From Hyaloperonospora brassicae (taxonomy: Eukaryota > Oomycota > Peronosporomycetes > Peronosporales > Peronosporaceae): DNA of 64,000 bases. This document shows, in pieces, positions 44,062-55,690 of this stretch (position 1 is its first letter; the number at the start of each line of letters is the position of its first letter). The translations under genes were made by a program, and so were the position numbers. The stretch covers positions 62,001-126,000 of the forward strand of contig CANTFL010000394.1 of NCBI GenBank assembly GCA_947650285.1, given 5' to 3'. Under the pieces are notes generated by a model, which saw nothing but the letters and a program-made list of their open reading frames with translations, was not told the DNA's origin and ran no database searches.

Positions 44062-44531
44062 TTAATTCAAACTCCCTTGAAAAGACTGTATTGACCGCAG
44101 CGTTCGAGAAAACAAGATATTAACCAGCGATCCTAGATCCTTTGAGTGGGCTTGTAATCCATCGAGTGATACTTGACAACCAAGATAATACACCTTGCGT
44201 CGTCCCCAAAATCGCTTGGTCAGGCTTATCGACAAACTCCACTTGTTGTATACACGTAGCAATCTTTCCAATATTCTTATAAATCGGTCCACGATGTAGC
44301 TGGAATCAGTATATCATCAATGTACAGTCTCCAACCTAGCACAAAAGGTGTCTGACTGGTGTCTGGCTCTCCCCATGTGAAAACATCGATTCGGTTTGAC
44401 GATTCCATCGAGGGTGCATCGGGGTCGGCCCCGATCTTCAAATAGCCATACAATGCATTGTCAATCAGGCGTTGGTAGATCTGCGGAGTTTTTTTAACCC
44501 GAAAGGCATCCTCAGCCACATGAACAAGCAT
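44062..44531 (-). pseudogene. pol: Element E RT, second half
   Basis: FRVKKTPQIYQRLIDNALYG (the PQGLxNAPxxFxR region variant), then LGWRLYIDDILIPA with an intact YIDD catalytic box. Next, in another frame, come IRILERLLRVYNKWSLSISL and RKVYYLGCQVSLDGLQAHSK. It breaks at 44531, next to the element C LTR (44578). D carries the same peptides at 58310-58700. Confidence 0.8.
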
Positions 44532-44577
44532 GACGACGTGATGAATGCTGAAATACTTCTTACTCGTTATGTACTCT

Positions 44578-44903
44578 TGAAACGGGGCTAGAACAACCCG
44601 TAATTAGCTTACACTATTTTTAACGCTTTGAGGAAGCTCAAAGCCGAAGTCTTAGGTGCTTAGTAGTTTTAACTCTGTTTTATATTTAATCTTTAAACCA
44701 TTCTATGTACGAATGGTTTAGTTGGAATCATGGGAACCACTCAATCTACGTGTCTAAATCTTACTGGCTGATAATAGTACTAAGCCCATTAAACCAGCTA
44801 AAATATACGACGTGCTACTTTCGCTACTTCGAAAGTAGCACCCCTTCTTGAGTAACATGTAAAACTAATCGAAACTACCTACGTAACGGGGTGGCCCAAT
44901 ACA
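44578..44903 (-). repeat. Element C 3' LTR, 326 bp
   Basis: Minus strand starts TGTATTGGGCCACCCCGTTA (44903 downwards) and ends CTAGCCCCGTTTCA. It matches the 5' LTR throughout; some two to three dozen differences by eye. Confidence 0.9.
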
Positions 44904-44939
44904 TCACTTCCTTATCAAGACAGCACTCACGTACCGTGA

Positions 44940-46165
44940 GTGCTTAAACACGAGACAAACGAACGTACAAGACAAACGATTACTGAAGACGCAAACGCCG
45001 ACACCACAGCAGTCCCGCGCACTGTCAGAGGAAGTTCGATAGACCACGTGATGGGTCAACACCTGATCAATTGGGCGCTGTACGACTTTTCCGGAGCTCG
45101 AGCTCCGGAATCTCTTAAAACGATGCAGAATCAATGTCGGCGTTTCCGTGAATTACGCAGGAAGAGTCTTGATGGCATCGCGTACGAGTCACTCCAGCGT
45201 TCTTGGTGCGCGTTCATCCGGCGGTACAACCGGATGCTTGAAGACGGAAGGAACTTTCAGCACTGGCTTGTTAACCGCGAAGATATTTACGCCGATCACT
45301 CAATCGGTGTGTTGCGTGAGGAGGTATGCGAGAACGCGTGGAACGTAGATCGACTCAACTTTGTTCACTTGCACGAATCCTGTTACTATTGTGACTCGAT
45401 GCCTCGTCTAACTCGCGAAACTTGGCAACGACACGTCGCTGAGTATTCACTCAGTGAATTTGAGCAGCTCTGGGTCGGACAGTATCGGCGCAGCTTGATG
45501 GAGCGTAAGACCGCGGTTAATCGTAGCGCGTCACTCTGGCGACACCACTCGCGTTCTTGAGGTCGTGGTGCCACGCGCTCGCCACGACGTTCTCGTTCGC
45601 GTATTCATGGCGATACACGTTCACCACGACGTTCTCGTCGTCGCTCCTCATCTCGTCGTCGTGGTGACGTTTCACTACGACGTTCTCTCAATCGCTCTTG
45701 GTCTCGTAGTCGTGGTGACGCTTCACCGCGATACAGTCGTCGTTCGTCTCGTTCTCGCTCACCGCGAAACACTCAGGTCGTCGACCAATTCTAAATTAAG
45801 CGTATGAACGGACTCGTATGCCCGAAAGACGTCCGGAAAGTCTTAAAGAAGCGAAGAGCGCGGTTCCCACGTATCCTTCTAGGGTGGAAACCCGAGCCAA
45901 CGAACACGATACTTGCGCGCGGTTGACACCGCGCGCTCATGGAGTCGCGACGATGTCGTTTCGCGACGAGGGTCCTCGTGACCCAATAAACGTTCCACGA
46001 TCCAGCGCTTCTGACCTTCCGCGTCCACAAGCGGTGGTGGGCTCTCGCGATGGTTATGCTGGCGTTCTGGTTGCCCAGGACGATGTCGAAGCGGCGGTAG
46101 ACAAGGTTGTCGATGCCCAGATGGAAGCTGAAGCTGCCCTCGATCGAACTGCGCGGGCTGATTAA
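44940..46165 (+). CDS. Element C antisense ORF: W/C-rich domain, RS-rich segment, helical tail
   Basis: Plus-strand frames that begin 36 bp after the 3' LTR and run against pol. 44940-45560 (206 codons, GTG edge; first ATG at 45050) encodes a globular-looking domain with SLQRSWCAFIRRYNRM, comparable in place and pattern to [10 protein letters not shown] in element A. It also has ESCYYCDSM, a possible Cys pair. A TGA at 45558-45560 is followed in the same frame by about 75 codons very rich in Arg/Ser dipeptides (for example RSPRRSRSR), to 45792. Then 45818-46165 (another phase) runs antisense across the chromodomain and ends in an Ala/Glu/Asp helix. No family is recognised. The RS segment could bind RNA; that is inference. 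Confidence 0.5.
45815..46045 (-). pseudogene. Element C chromodomain, decayed
   Basis: Read leftwards: PPPLVDAEGQKRWIVERLLG, the same words as in A ([17 protein letters not shown]), then KYRVRWLGFPP, a stop, and KDTWEPRSSLL. Stops interrupt the domain at two points. The plus strand over the same bases belongs to the antisense ORF. Confidence 0.7.
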
Positions 46166-46373
46166 CAGCGAGCGAGATTCGACAGTCGAACCGCGAGCTG
46201 CTTAAACGGATGCGGAACCTGGAAAGCTACTTTCTTGGGCATACGCAGACTGGGACGCAGCCGCGTCCGATGTCTCTGGCGCGTCGATCAAGGCGAGAGG
46301 GAAGGTCGACCTATGAGCCTTTGACTACGAGGACGGAACCAACCCGTGAAGTATAGCTGGACGATACTCCACT

Positions 46374-47898
46374 TCACCCGACGTAAAACGTCGGGTGAAG
46401 TCGCAGTGACGAAGATATGTCCAGCGTGTATGCGTCGCCGATCGCCTTGATTATCGTAAATGGGACGATGAAACGTGGCGCGAGTTTGCTCGCGCCGAGA
46501 TTGGTAACTGCTGAATCTCGGAGACCATCAGTAGAAACCAATGCACTATCACCCTTCTCGAAAGTACTCATGTTCTTACTGCCACGTTTGTCTGCATTCT
46601 GTTTCTGCTTATCCACTGTAGATTGAAAAGTATCGCTTACAAACCTCGTGATGGCTTGACGTTTAAGTATAAACTTTGACACAGCCATATCATCAATTGG
46701 TCGCGACGAATTCAATCGGCCCGTAGTTGGCTTAAGGCCTTTGCACACCCGAAGAAGGGTCAATCAGCGTCTGTACAGCCGATTGAGCTAATAGGGACGC
46801 CATGTCACGTGGCGTCAAAACAGAAAGCTTCAACTTGGATTAGGTGACATTATTCGCGCTCAGAATACCGTGATCTGCACTCGATCGTTGTTTAGCACAA
46901 TCACCACCCGCCAGAGTGGAGCCACGAAGAGTCTTGGGTTGACCCACGTCCAGAAAAGTAGGTATACGAGGATGACGGGCCGAGTTTGTAAAAACTGACG
47001 TCAACCCCGTTGACGCGTGAACCGCGTTGATGAATGTAAACTCCGCGAGTGGCAATAATGCACATCAACTCGTAAAGGAAGATGCGTAACTTCGAAGATC
47101 ATCGGCGAGGACCCAAATAACCCTCTTTGTTTGCCCATCCGTTTCCGGATAAGCTGCTGTCGACATTTGCAGCTTCGTGCCAATCAACTTAAAAATAACG
47201 TCCAAAAAGCAGATGTGAAAGAAGATCACGGTCCGAGACAATATTATCTGGTAGAGCGTGGTGGCGAAACAATGTGTCAATGAAGTGCATGGCGGTCTTA
47301 GCCGCGGTGATCGTTGCATGAACAGGCACCAGATATGTCATTTTGCTGAATCTGTCCGCGAAGACCATTATACCCGTATGGAGTTGGCCATCGGGTGCAA
47401 GCCCGAAGCTAAAGTCCATTGAAACTGAGCGCCAAGCATCAGCTGCAATCGGCAGGGTCGCAAGGGTGCCTGCGACGATGGAGATGGCTTCATTCACTGA
47501 CATGTTTCGCAGGTGCGAACCCAGTTCCGAACCCACTTGTACATGTGGGGCCAGAAGAAGTCACGTGAGACAGCCGCGTATTTCTTTTCCCGGCCTAGAT
47601 GACCGCCGATTGGAACAGCATGGTACTCGTGGATGATACGAGCACGCAAATCCAAGTCATTCGCAATCACCGTTCGATGTGCATCGAATTAATTGATGCT
47701 GTATACCAGCAACTCACCATCCATACTGTATCGATGAACGTGTTCACTCTTTGTTCGCGAAAGAGCTCCCAGTGCAGCATCACTGGGAGCGCGCAACCAG
47801 GCAATAATGTTTGCGTAAGTCGGACCGTTCGCGTAAGCCGCGCTAATTTTATCGAAAAGGCATAACTCGGGTGTGACCCGAGTTGGATTCAACGACAC
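46374..47898 (-). pseudogene. pol: Element C integrase, broken
   Basis: HHCC finger: RIIHEYHAVPIGGHLGREKK and CETCQ (about 47640-47490). Core: FSFGLAPDG near the first Asp (about 47440), VSDRD for the second Asp (about 47245), and TDGQTKRVIWVL where the Glu should be; GQTE reads GQTK, so the third catalytic residue is lost. The C-terminal part at 46763-46374 has MSTFEKGDSALVSTDG, APRFIVPFTIIKAIGDAYTL and LRLHPTFYVG, then a stop. Several frame changes occur between 47245 and 46800. Confidence 0.8.
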
Positions 47899-47989
47899 AC
47901 ACGTCGCGCATTAATCGTCCTCATCGTCGTCGTCAGTTGCCTGACGACTTAGTGCCATACGAGGATCGTTATCTGGACGTCGTTATAGT

Positions 47990-49190
47990 GCGTCAGCAAG
48001 AATGTTGGTCTTGCCTGGCTTGTAGTACACGAAGAAGTTGTACTCGGAGAAGAAAGAGAGCCACAGTACCATCCGCTGCGACAGGTGTGGGCTCTTCATC
48101 GCTGTAAGCACGATGCATGATCAGTATACAGGGCTTTCGCTCAGTAGGTGGACACGAACTTGATGACTGCGTAGCGCATCCATATCATTTTTTATCGTGG
48201 ACTGGATGGTTCTTCTCCGCCGGCTTCATCTGTCGTAATTGGCAACTCACGACTCTTTCACGGCCCTCATGATCAAACTACATGAGGGCGCAACCAATTG
48301 CAAAGTCACTTATATCACACACCACTTGAAACGGCTTGGTGTCATCAGGGAGTACCAACACTGGCGCTGACGCCAGGCTTTTATTCACTGCGTCAAAGGC
48401 AGCTTGATGCTCGGGAAGCCACGACCACGTGGCGTCTTTCTTTAAAAATGACGACAGAGGCTGTATCGAACCGGCGTAATTCTTTGTGTACTAATGCAAG
48501 TAATTAGCTAGACCTATTCATTGACACGAAACCTCAGGATTCTTGGGAGTGGGACAAGAACAGATCGACGAAATATTTCTAAATCGGCTCTAACTCTCGA
48601 TTTACTCACGTTGCACCCAAAATCGGAATCTCCGGTGCACAGAACACGCACTTCTACAACTAATTAGACAACTCATTGTCCCTCATTACTTGAAACACCT
48701 GCTTCAGGTGTTGAAGATGAACTTGGACAGCACTGAGGATGCCCTCAGCGCTACTGTGGATTAAAATGTCAATGAAGTGGCTAGAAGCACAGTCTCGAAG
48801 CGGTTAAACACTTAAGATACCATGCGATTGAAAGTGGCTGGTGCGTTCTTCAATCCTTGTGGCAGCATCAGTCGCTCCCATAGCATACCACTTGGGATAC
48901 TCACCGCAGTGAGTGGTATGTCACTCTGTTGCGTCAAGATATGGTAGAAGCCATCGGTCAGATCGATGGCGCTGAAGATGACGCTGCCTGACATGGAGCT
49001 TAGAACCATGTCTGATCTGGAGATAGGCGTTTGGGCAGGAATATTGGCATCGTTCAGCTTGTTAAACGCATGCACTATACGCCAGCCTCTCGTAGCCTTC
49101 TTCACATGGATGGTTGGAATCGAATGGGTGAGATACTCTCACGCTCATGGCCTGCCTTGCCACGACCTCTAAAGAATGCCTTAATAGCCT
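47990..49190 (-). pseudogene. pol: Element C RT-RNase H, broken
   Basis: ATRGWRIVHAFNKLNDANIP, IDLTDGFYHILTQQSDIPL and PQGLKNAPATFNRMVS (49105-48812) are clear RT motifs. After a stop the catalytic box appears as HFIDILIHS instead of xFDDxFVHS, so the second Asp is lost. RNase H follows: FQVVCDISDFAIGCAL (Ala to Ile in DAS), HPVHDKK then a stop where KELLA should be, and QARQDQH-like decay of the end (about 48330-47990). Confidence 0.8.
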
Positions 49191-49199
49191 CGACCTGGT

Positions 49200-50360
49200 C
49201 TCGAGACAGCGGCCACTGGCATGTCAGAAAATTATTCGATCCTGGTACGAGATCAATCTCGTGCCGCACGCCACGATCGGCAGGTAGTTCAGCTGTAAAT
49301 TTGTAATGGAAGGCGTCTGCGTATTCTCGAGCAACGTCGTAGACAGGGTTACCAGGCTCGCGCAGAGCCTCCCAAGATTGCGACGCAAAACGTTCTTCGC
49401 GCGCTGACTTTTGTTCAGCGCTTTAAGGGCGTGTCATTCGCTCCTCATTCGGCTCATAAGTTACCTCGTTGGTGACCAAAAATACTTGTTCAACCGTGCC
49501 TCCCTTGAGGTCGCGTAGAAAATGCTTCCAGGATAGTCCTGGAAGGCTCGTAATCGACTCAGTGTCGCGAGGTGGACTCGCACCGTCAATGTATTGGCTC
49601 CTTTGTGGAATCCCGACCACGTACACAAAAGCGTGAAGCCATTACAAAGCTGAGTTCCCGTAGCTTGCGTCCCTATCGTGCTTCGAGTCCATGCTCGAAG
49701 CTGGCGACCCGCGGTCAGGTGTTAAATCTGCATCCCCCCTGTTGACGCTGAATGTCCTCATCCAGGACGTCGAAAGCGCGCGACGAGAGGAGCTTATACT
49801 CGTTCGTCGATGCATGATTCGGAAGCCCCTGCTCGACCACGTCTTGCTCATGTAGGAATCGTTGCTCCACCACAGTGGGCGATGATGAATGTCCTGTTTG
49901 ACCGCGATGTTCGCACATGTGGACTCTTGTCCATCCACGTCACACGCGGTGGCGAGCCCCTGCTTGGCCACATATTGACGTTGTGGGATTATCTGCATGA
50001 CCACCATGGGTGCCGGTGGGAACAACTGTTTGACCCCTGCTCTCTCGTGCGGAACCTCTGTTCGACCGCGTCGTCTTCGCGCGGGAGCCTCTGCTCGTCC
50101 GCGTCTTCATCACGCGGGAGCCACTGCTCGTCCACGTTGAGCTCCTCGCTGCAAAGCGATGAGACATCGTCACTCGTAAGTAGGAACGCAGAACAAGCGG
50201 TACAGAGAGGGCCATCGCTCACTTTGTGCACCGCCGGTGTCGTGGATGTACGATCCACGACTGTAACGCTCGGCCAATCACTTGGAGACACCAAGAGATG
50301 GGTGAACACTTCGCTGACGTCGAACTTACTTCGACGTCTCACTGATCTGGCTAACAAGTC
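49200..50360 (-). pseudogene. Element C protease-RT linker with 11-residue repeats
   Basis: Decayed spacer. The minus frame at 50357-49989 contains consecutive 11-residue units of the type [11 protein letters not shown] / [11 protein letters not shown] / [11 protein letters not shown], matching a 33-bp DNA period at 50040-50140. Related units recur at 49918-49800 ([22 protein letters not shown]). This is a minisatellite within the coding region. No enzymatic motif is present. Confidence 0.55.
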
Positions 50361-50399
50361 GATCTAAGGCTTATAGCTGGCTAACCATGGCATCCTCAG

Positions 50400-50825
50400 G
50401 ATGCAATCGAATGCATAATTCATAATTTAAACCTAGAAATTGTCGTTACTGCGAAAGCCGTTAATCGTTTACGGCAACGACACTTCGCGCCACGATACGC
50501 GGTATGGTTACCTGTCAGCGAGCTAGATAACAATTTTGCCGGGTCCCTCGTGGATCTGGGTGTTGGGTGGCAGCATTGACACGCAAGATTCACGGACGAA
50601 ATTGTTTGTCGCTCCTGAGTCTAGGAGCACTCGTTTAGGTCACCGGATACCGGCGGCATGTAGATTAACAATAATTAGGCGTGAATCACAACTCGTAGTG
50701 GTGACATTTGACCTTGCACGCAGCACAGATGTTCTGGGAGGTCGGGCTGCCACCGGTGTACCCGGACCTCCCTTCAATCCAGTAGGGCCCCCTGCACCTA
50801 CTGGTCTTGTCCATTTCTTGGACGA
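50400..50825 (-). pseudogene. pol: Element C aspartic protease remnant
   Basis: VGAGGPTGLKGG then RVLLDSGATNNFVRESCV is the catalytic loop (LLDSGATNNFV, about 50635-50590), matching the LVDCGASNNFV of element A with the standard Ser. The second conserved half (ILG motif) is not found before the frame breaks, so only half the protease remains readable. Confidence 0.65.
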
Positions 50826-50829
50826 GTGA

Positions 50830-51840
50830 GTGGACCACCTCCCTCATGACGGGTGTCCGTCGCATATACCTACATCGGTGCTGGCGCGCGGCATTCAGCC
50901 GCGCGATGTCCCCGCTTTCAAAATCGATTGCAGATCATCTGACGTCTGCTACGGACGTCGCCCTTGTAGGACGTAGCACGTCGTCGGTCACCCGACGACT
51001 CAATTGCGTCAATCTCCATAGGTTCCGGGCCCGCTATTCTGATAGCGGTAACAACTATAGGCTCGGTATAGGCCTTGGTGACTCTAAAGTCCTTACGGAC
51101 GGCGATATCGAAAGCTCCTCCAACGTGGCAGGCCCCGCGCGTTCCAGCGATAGGCGAGTCTGCCCTTAACGCATTTCATCGACAAACACGTTCACTTGTG
51201 TGAACATGTCCATTAAATGCGTGACAATGCACGACGCCAGATGTCGAGCCATCTGCACGTATTCTCGCATGGACATGTTACCCTGTCTCAAGGACAGGAA
51301 CATTGAACGCACCAACTTCTCTTCTTGTGGCGGCTTGAAGGCGATTCTAAGGTCACTCGGGATGCCTTCCAGAGTGGAAAACGCATACTTGTACACAACG
51401 ATTTACCCAGAGCCCACTCCTTGGCTTTCGTAGTGAGATGGGAAAGGAGGAAGTTGACCTTTGTTTGAGGAGCCTTGAGAAGATTCGAGGCGATAGCGAT
51501 GTCAACCTCTTAAAACCAAAGCGACAGCGACAAGCGTTCTTTGCCTTCGCCAGAGTAGACGGAGGTCTCCATCTTCACGGCATCGTTTTGTGAAGTCTGC
51601 GAGGGAGTTAAACCTCGCCGATTTATTCGGCGAGCTCGCGAGCCATGAAGTCGTGAATGGCGAGACTCTGTTCATCAGGAGTCGCTGATTTGATTAGCGA
51701 CACAAAGAATGCCTCTCCAGATATCGCCGCGAGGAGATTTTGGGCATCCCACTCAACACCGGTGAGATGAAGAAAAGTCGCGTGTTCCAGACTCACGTAT
51801 TGAGCGGCAAAGTACGAGGAATTGCTTATCCCAAACTCGG
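50830..51840 (-). pseudogene. gag: Element C Gag remnant
   Basis: The clearest piece is 51396-51166: [20 protein letters not shown], then [20 protein letters not shown], the Gag core segment that in element A reads RQTFEPPRAEFR ... LKQGKRDVHANAQHIRLL. Other pieces are frame-shifted. A C-X2-C-type knuckle is not clearly readable. Confidence 0.6.
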
Positions 51841-51850
51841 GAATGGGAAG

Positions 51851-51868
51851 GACTACTAAGTGCTACCA
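51851..51868 (-). other. Element C primer-binding site
   Basis: On the minus strand TGGTAGCACTTAGTAGTC starts two bases after the LTR end, nearly the same as in A and B. Confidence 0.75.
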
Positions 51869-51870
51869 GG

Positions 51871-52196
51871 TGTAACGGGGCTAGAACAACCTGTACTCAG
51901 CTTTCACTATTTCTAACGCTTTGAGAAAGCTCAAAGCCCAAATCTTAGTAGCTTAGTATTTTTAAATCTGTTTTATATATTGTCTTTTAATCATCCTAAG
52001 TACGAATGTTTCCCCTGGACGCATGGGAACCACTCAATCTACGTGTCTATATCTTACTGGCTAATAATGGTACTGAGCCCATTAAACCAGCTAAAATATA
52101 CGACGTGCTACTTTCGCTACTTCGAAAGTAGAACCCCTACTTGAGTAACATGTAAAACTAATCGAAACTACTTATGTAACGGGGTGACCCATTACA
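51871..52196 (-). repeat. Element C 5' LTR, 326 bp
   Basis: Minus strand starts TGTAATGGGTCACCCCGTTA (52196 downwards) and ends CTAGCCCCGTTACA. The start is an inverted repeat of the type seen in A and B. Confidence 0.92.
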
Positions 52197-53349
52197 CAAG
52201 TTGGCAGACGGTTGGCAACGCTGGTCCCACGACTGGTCGGACCACGTCCACTGGACCGTGAGACAAAACCGAGCATCTTATCAGAAACGACGGGACGTGC
52301 TATATAGGGCTGAAGTACGACAGGCAAAGGATATGAGCTATAGAGATGAGGATATAGTCATGGGGATTATCAAACTAACGATCTGTCATATAAAAGGAAA
52401 CCGCTACCAGCAAGGCGATCGCGATCAGCGAGGTGATCAAGATCGTGATCAGTGATCAGGTGTGTGACTCGCAACCAGTTTAATGTGGACCACGACAAGC
52501 GATCACGTTTGGAAGAGTGTGGCCCACACCTTTTCTTGCGATCAGCAGGGCGATCGCGATAAGGGAGGTGATTGTTTTCAGTCTAGTGTGGGTTACGCCA
52601 CACGATTGGCGACCAGAAGGGCGACTGCGATCGGACAAGTATATCAAGTGTGTGCCACGCAAGTACAAGTTCGCTACCGTCTAGAGCGAGTGATATGTAG
52701 CTAGCGTGGTACAAGACAGGAGGATAAGGGTATGGTTGTTGGGTTTGATTGGTTAACGTTAAACAGAGTTCAATTTGCTTCAAAGTACGCGTGTCGACTT
52801 CTTCTCCGGGTGGATATTGGCCACCCGACGGAAAGGAAATGTTAACATACTTTTATCGAGTGATATCCCTGGATTGTTTGGCCAGGGATCAAGATCTATC
52901 AAGCAAACCCCCGACTGCGACTGGACTCAGATAACCCATAGTGGTTGAAGACTCAATATCTCGAGACGGCTCAAGTGGTCAGAAGGCTCGCGAATCAAGG
53001 TCTACTTATTATACAAGGCGATCTGTTACAGATCAGGGTGACTCATATCGAGCACCCTACAAGTATACAAGTGATTTAGTGAATAATTCCACAAGATCAC
53101 GCCAACCATGATCGCGGTGTAAAGATTTCCACACCGAGACCGAACCTCGACCACATCGCAAACACGGTCATATTTTCCATTGACACGAGTCCACCTGGAA
53201 GAGTGAAACCCGCCCCACCGACGGGTCCACAAGGTGAGGAAGGCTATCAAGAACACGTAATCGGAAAACCCCCTCCGTTAGTCGGTCGTCCGGGCGCCAG
53301 TGGAGAGTCGAGTTCGACTCCGTAAGAGAGCGATTACCACTCTACTACA
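52197..53349 (+). repeat. Element D 5' LTR
   Basis: It matches window copy 600-1197 and the reverse of 35680-36300. The end ACTCTACTACA at 53349 is followed by one base and then the primer-binding site. The left boundary is not certain; element C ends at 52196. Confidence 0.65.
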
Positions 53350-53350
53350 A

Positions 53351-53367
53351 TGGTGCACGTGCCCGGA
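53351..53367 (+). other. Element D primer-binding site
   Basis: TGGTGCACGTGCCCGGA begins one base after the LTR end and differs from the TGGTAGCACTT site of A, B and C, so D uses another tRNA. Confidence 0.55.
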
Positions 53368-53399
53368 TCTTCTGGTGACTCGGGATTTCACCGTAAGTC

Positions 53400-55690
53400 C
53401 CTGAGTGAAACTGTGAAGATAAAAACTAATCCTGGGATGGAAGCGTCGAAGGTCAAGGAATCGCCACAGACGCGTGAGTCTGAAAGATTCCTAGTTCATT
53501 AGAGTTCTAAAAGGAATTCTAATGACAAGAAAATAAAAGAGGAAAATCGATCGCTTGATTTGGAAGAAAGCCCTCTACCCCCTCCTGAGGTCCCATCAGG
53601 GACCATTGCGGATCGTGCTACAAAGCATGATTCGCAGGGTGAAAACCCATCGGTTAAAACCGAGCAAAAGTTGCCCAAAGTCACACCCGCGATCTCGAGA
53701 AAAGATCAATCGAGGACGGTAAGGGTGACAGAAACAACGATTGAGCCCGATCAACGTGATCAAGTTGAGAACGAGATACCGAAGCCATTCAAGTTCGTGG
53801 AAGACGAGATCAAGATGTAAGTGTGGCAATATGAAGAACTGGCCATGATGTACGAGTGGAAGATGTTTAAGAAACCTACTATCAAGCGACCCAGTACTCC
53901 AAGTGCTGAAGCTAGAACTGATAGACGAGATTCAAGGTCCGGTATCGACCCTGGCAAGTGCATCAAACATGCTGGAAGGAATCTATAAGATCATGCGACT
54001 TTTGCATGAAGCCATTCGTGGCGGAGATGATCGATGTGAAACGTTTGTTGGATTTTGATCAAGGTCGAATTACCTGCGCATGTCGATCGTTGTAAGAGAA
54101 GCTGATCCCTCTCACAGGCAAAGCCAAGATTGAAGATCAAACGAGTACCACGATCGCGGACATATAGAAGGAATATTACACCTGATCGTCGCAGTATGCC
54201 TCAGCGGAATCCGAGATCGATTCAGACGCCTCGATCGGCATTCAACGGATGTCACTAGGCTCCAGTGGATCCGCTCATCTGCTAAATCGCGCCAAATGAA
54301 TCAGGGCGGAGCCGCGATCGGCAGCTATACGCGCCACCGGAAATGAAGCAGTGGCCTTGAAAGGACATCTGCATCCCTACATTGATAGCGCAATGGAGCG
54401 ATTCGAACAGAGGCAGCGGGTCAAACCTGTCAAGCTTACTATCCAAGTCAAGAGATCAAGATGCCAAGATCGCGAGAGACATACTTTTCGAATGTCGATA
54501 TGGACAACTTTTGGATCACGTCAAGGTTGATCGGATTTAGGTGATCCCGGAAGACAAACCCCGTACGATTCGGAGCAGGAGGGCTCGAGAAGTCCATTAA
54601 TCGCGCATGCGGAATTACCAATGAATAAAGGGCCGTCTCTTCAGCGCATTTGTTTCTCCGCGATCGGCTAACTGCAAGAGGTTAATGGCAGAGATCTAGA
54701 CGAAGATCACGCCGAAAATTGGATCAAAAAGTCAAGTCGGCGCTTCCAAGGGATCAAATACCGAAGGAAGAAAAATTCCTGGTGTTCGGTAATCTACTGA
54801 CAAGACCGGCGAAAAATTGGCATATTCAAATGAGTCGTCCTACTCGCCGAACGTGAAATATCTGCTGAATGTTTCTTGCTACAATATGGAGGATATGGTG
54901 TGTCGAATGCCAGACAGTATTACCACGCGCGCAAATGGCCGGAATTAATTTTTCGGGAGTATTTGCACCGATTGAATGGGGCAGCGATCCGAGACAAGGT
55001 CGATAATCGAGAACGAAGACACGCTACGCGGCTGAACATGTGGAACATTTTAGTTCTACGCTGGATGATTCCGATTCAGCGAATAGTTAACTTTACTGCT
55101 ATTGTCGGACGCCGACGACATGGAAGAAACGTTGCGTCCGTATCAGCGGATGGAAAACCGGTACACGAAGGCGTCGATGGGATCGGGAAAGTTTCATCAG
55201 CTAACAAAAGCTAATGCTGATCAGGTGCCGTCAAAATCAACCCGAGCCGTACGAGCGATCCAATAAAAAAGGGAGAGCAGCAGTTCGAAGTCGGATCCAA
55301 GCGGATCGGAAGAGGACGTGGACCGGCGTAGAGTTTGTGCAAGTACCGTCCTCACTCGAGTGCAATCAAACCAAGATCATCGTATGCCGTATGAAGAATC
55401 TGATCGCGAGGAGATACGCGATCACGGAGAACGATCAAAACCGTGCACTCAATGTGGACTAATCAAGCATAATATTCGTGGCTGCTGGAAGAGATTTACT
55501 TCCTAGAAGTGCATCCGTAAAGTCATCCATCGGACAAGTGTTTTTACGCGTGTGCAGCTTGTGGAAAGATGCATGTAATTGACAAATGCCCTTTGGAAAA
55601 GTTCTACAATTTGATGCGCAAGTTGTATGTACCCACCAAGCACGCAGGAATGTTTCTTTCCGAAGCGGAGAAGATTTTAAACTAGGCCGC
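53400..55690 (+). pseudogene. gag: Element D Gag, broken, two zinc knuckles
   Basis: An acidic/Pro-rich start (53560-53820: ESPLPPPEVPSG) and a decayed middle. The Gag core is at 54876-55214 (YYHARKWPELIFREYLHRLN). Two zinc knuckles follow: CTQCGLIKHNIRGC (55440-55480) and CAACGKMHVIDKC (55554-55592). The first fits C-X2-C-X4-H-X4-C; the second has one residue fewer before His. At least six frame changes lie between. Confidence 0.65.

Larger units (their letters stand above)
35680..44531 (-). mobile_element. Element E: 5'-truncated Ty3/Gypsy element with two RNase H domains
   Basis: From right to left: RT (44531-44062), RNase H (43977-43708), archaeal-type RNase H (about 43520-42900), integrase finger (to 42405), an LTR-like insertion (42404-40643), integrase core (40640-39780), integrase tail with chromodomain (39760-39290), the antisense ORF on the plus strand (36547-39082), and the 3' LTR (35680 to about 36530). 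It is the same family as D by peptide and DNA matches. Gag, protease and the first half of RT are missing; the break abuts the LTR of element C. All frames are decayed. Confidence 0.8.
44578..52196 (-). mobile_element. Element C: Ty3/Gypsy element, full-length but decayed
   Basis: Two 326-bp LTRs (44578-44903 and 51871-52196) in the same orientation, TGGTAGCA primer-binding site, gag, protease, RT-RNase H, integrase and chromodomain on the minus strand, plus an antisense ORF on the plus strand beside the 3' LTR. Stops occur in every pol domain. The outer flanks (left GTACTCT, right CAAGTT) do not show a target duplication. LTR ends and primer site resemble A and B, so it is a sister family. 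Confidence 0.9.
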
